A stretch of 33,286 nt of DNA, taken from Oscillospiraceae bacterium (GTDB lineage: Bacteria; Bacillota; Clostridia; Oscillospirales; CAG-272). Every line of letters starts with the position of its first letter. Within the stretch, counting starts at the first letter, position 1. The stretch spans positions 1 through 33,286 of the forward strand of contig SVRL01000019.1 in the NCBI GenBank assembly GCA_015064845.1. Direction: 5' to 3'. Shown piece by piece: positions 32,361-33,286 of this stretch. The translations under genes and the position numbers were made by a program. The notes beneath the pieces are model-generated. The model did not search any database. It saw nothing but the letters and a program-made list of their open reading frames with translations, and was not told the origin of the DNA.

Positions 32361-33286
32361 TTAGTTCATTGCAATCGCCTGAGAAATGTCATTGCACACA
32401 AGAGTCACAGTTTCGGTAGTGACGGTGTTGCCCCAGATGTCGGTAATAACGCAGTAGACCTGACGGCCTGCTCTGGATGCAATCATCACATCGTCATAGG
32501 TATTGTCCTTAACGCCGGAAGTGTGCCAGACATCGGAGCCTGCGTTCTTAAAGTACCACTGATAGGTCAGACCGTCGCCCTGGGCTTCCACGGTGACGCA
32601 GTAGTTTTCGCCCATAACTGCGGTTGCATCGGTGGGCTGGGTCACGATTGCCAGAAGCTGATCCGGGATGGCGGTAATGGTGGCGATCTCGGTTTCCACA
32701 CTCTCGCCCCACATATCGGTGATGACACACTTGACCTCACGATTGTGTCTTGCCTTGGTCATCACATCGTCGTAGGTGTTGTCACGCTGGCCGGAAACAT
32801 TCCAGGTTTCACTGCCAACATTACGCCAGTACCACTGATACTTCAGCTCATCGCCCTGAGCATCCACAGTGACGCAGAACATTTCACCCATCTTTACGGA
32901 TTCATTTTCGGGCTGGGCGGTAATGGCCAACTCGTGTCTGGGGATTGCCATAATGACGACCACAGGACTGGTTTCCACAGTGTTGCCCCAGGCATCGGTA
33001 ACGACGCAGTACAGCTCACGGTTGTGTCTTGCAGAAGTCATAACATCGTCATAGCTGTTGTCACGCTGACCGGAGGTATACCAAACCTCGGTACCGGCCG
33101 GACGGAAGTACCACTGATACTTCAGACCGTCGCCCCGGGCTTCGAAAGTAACATTGAACATTTCGCCCAACATGACGATCTGGCTCTCGGGCTGTGCGGT
33201 GATTTCCAGAGTCACTTCGGGCATACCGGTAATGGTGGCGATCTCGGTGGTAACGCTGTCCCCCCAGGCATCGGTGATCACACAGT
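32361..33286 (-). CDS. Tandem immunoglobulin-like repeat protein, 5' cut by window edge
   Basis: The frame is open to base 33286 (reads CVITDAWGD at the edge), so the N-terminus lies outside. The visible ~308 residues form about three complete and one partial repeat of 92-93 residues, each with ITAQPE, MGE-F-VTVEA-GD, LKYQWY, SG-RDN-YDDVM and CVITD-WG. The pattern suits bacterial Ig-like or adhesin repeats, with conserved Trp and a possible Cys pair. The last repeat ends TLVCNDISQAIAMN. Probably a surface or secreted adhesin. The codon choice (CTG, GCC, ACC, GTG) is clearly more GC-rich than in neighbours, hinting at recent transfer. Confidence 0.85.
   Translation of the reverse strand, partial: CVITDAWGDSVTTEIATITGMPEVTLEITAQPESQIVMLGEMFNVTFEARGDGLKYQWYFRPAGTEVWYTSGQRDNSYDDVMTSARHNRELYCVVTDAWGNTVETSPVVVIMAIPRHELAITAQPENESVKMGEMFCVTVDAQGDELKYQWYWRNVGSETWNVSGQRDNTYDDVMTKARHNREVKCVITDMWGESVETEIATITAIPDQLLAIVTQPTDATAVMGENYCVTVEAQGDGLTYQWYFKNAGSDVWHTSGVKDNTYDDVMIASRAGRQVYCVITDIWGNTVTTETVTLVCNDISQAIAMN

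Overview
The window looks like a chromosomal segment of an uncultured gut-type Clostridia (Firmicutes). Genes carry strong AAGGAGG-like ribosome binding sites. Sigma-A promoters of the TTGACA-17-TATAAT type sit in front of many transcription units, and hairpin-plus-T-run terminators are common. A SleB/CwlJ-type spore cortex hydrolase and a Clostridia-type sigma factor fit this placement. No phage or insertion sequence core gene, rRNA or CRISPR array is visible. One tRNA-Leu(CAA) is present.

Region by region. 1-1380 holds two tandem zinc-ribbon/CD225 membrane proteins (the first cut by the window edge) and a DUF2752 membrane protein. 1447-2220 is a HAD phosphatase of the NagD/AraL type. 2425-9006 is a tight minus-strand operon, read as GH3 (domain-permuted), PhnP-like metallo-hydrolase, surface CotH-kinase protein and GH10. 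9223-10431 is an ArsB/CitM-type ion transporter. 10494-13412 is a LacZ-type GH2. 19200-27187 brings a GH38 alpha-mannosidase, a pectate-lyase-like beta-helix protein, a large unrecognised membrane protein and a GH95 fucosidase. 27248-30332 holds a lipoprotein, a DUF4304 protein and an unrecognised 379-residue protein. 30506-32295 holds tRNA-Leu, a uridine-kinase-like P-loop protein and the cortex hydrolase. The right edge is a cut, more GC-rich protein made of about 92-residue repeats.

The carbohydrate enzymes (GH10, GH3, GH2, GH38, GH95, beta-helix) mostly lack signal peptides. This suggests intracellular trimming of imported plant or host oligosaccharides, although no sugar importer is in the window.

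The most unusual part is 13.5-17.4 kb. Two diverged copies of a small non-standard transcription unit lie in the same orientation on both sides of an operon for a long ECF-type sigma factor and a membrane protein. Each copy has divergent sigma-A promoters. To the right is a strong ribosome binding site on a three-codon ORF, a variable middle, a conserved ten-codon ORF and a 17-bp terminator stem whose changes between copies are compensatory. To the left is a short transcript starting with a G-run and a hairpin. Next to copy B is a 26-codon hydrophobic peptide gene with a consensus promoter and terminator, then a hipBA toxin-antitoxin operon with a palindromic operator. The ten-codon ORFs, three-codon ORFs and 26-codon gene are too short for normal gene callers and may be an undescribed small-RNA/micropeptide system.
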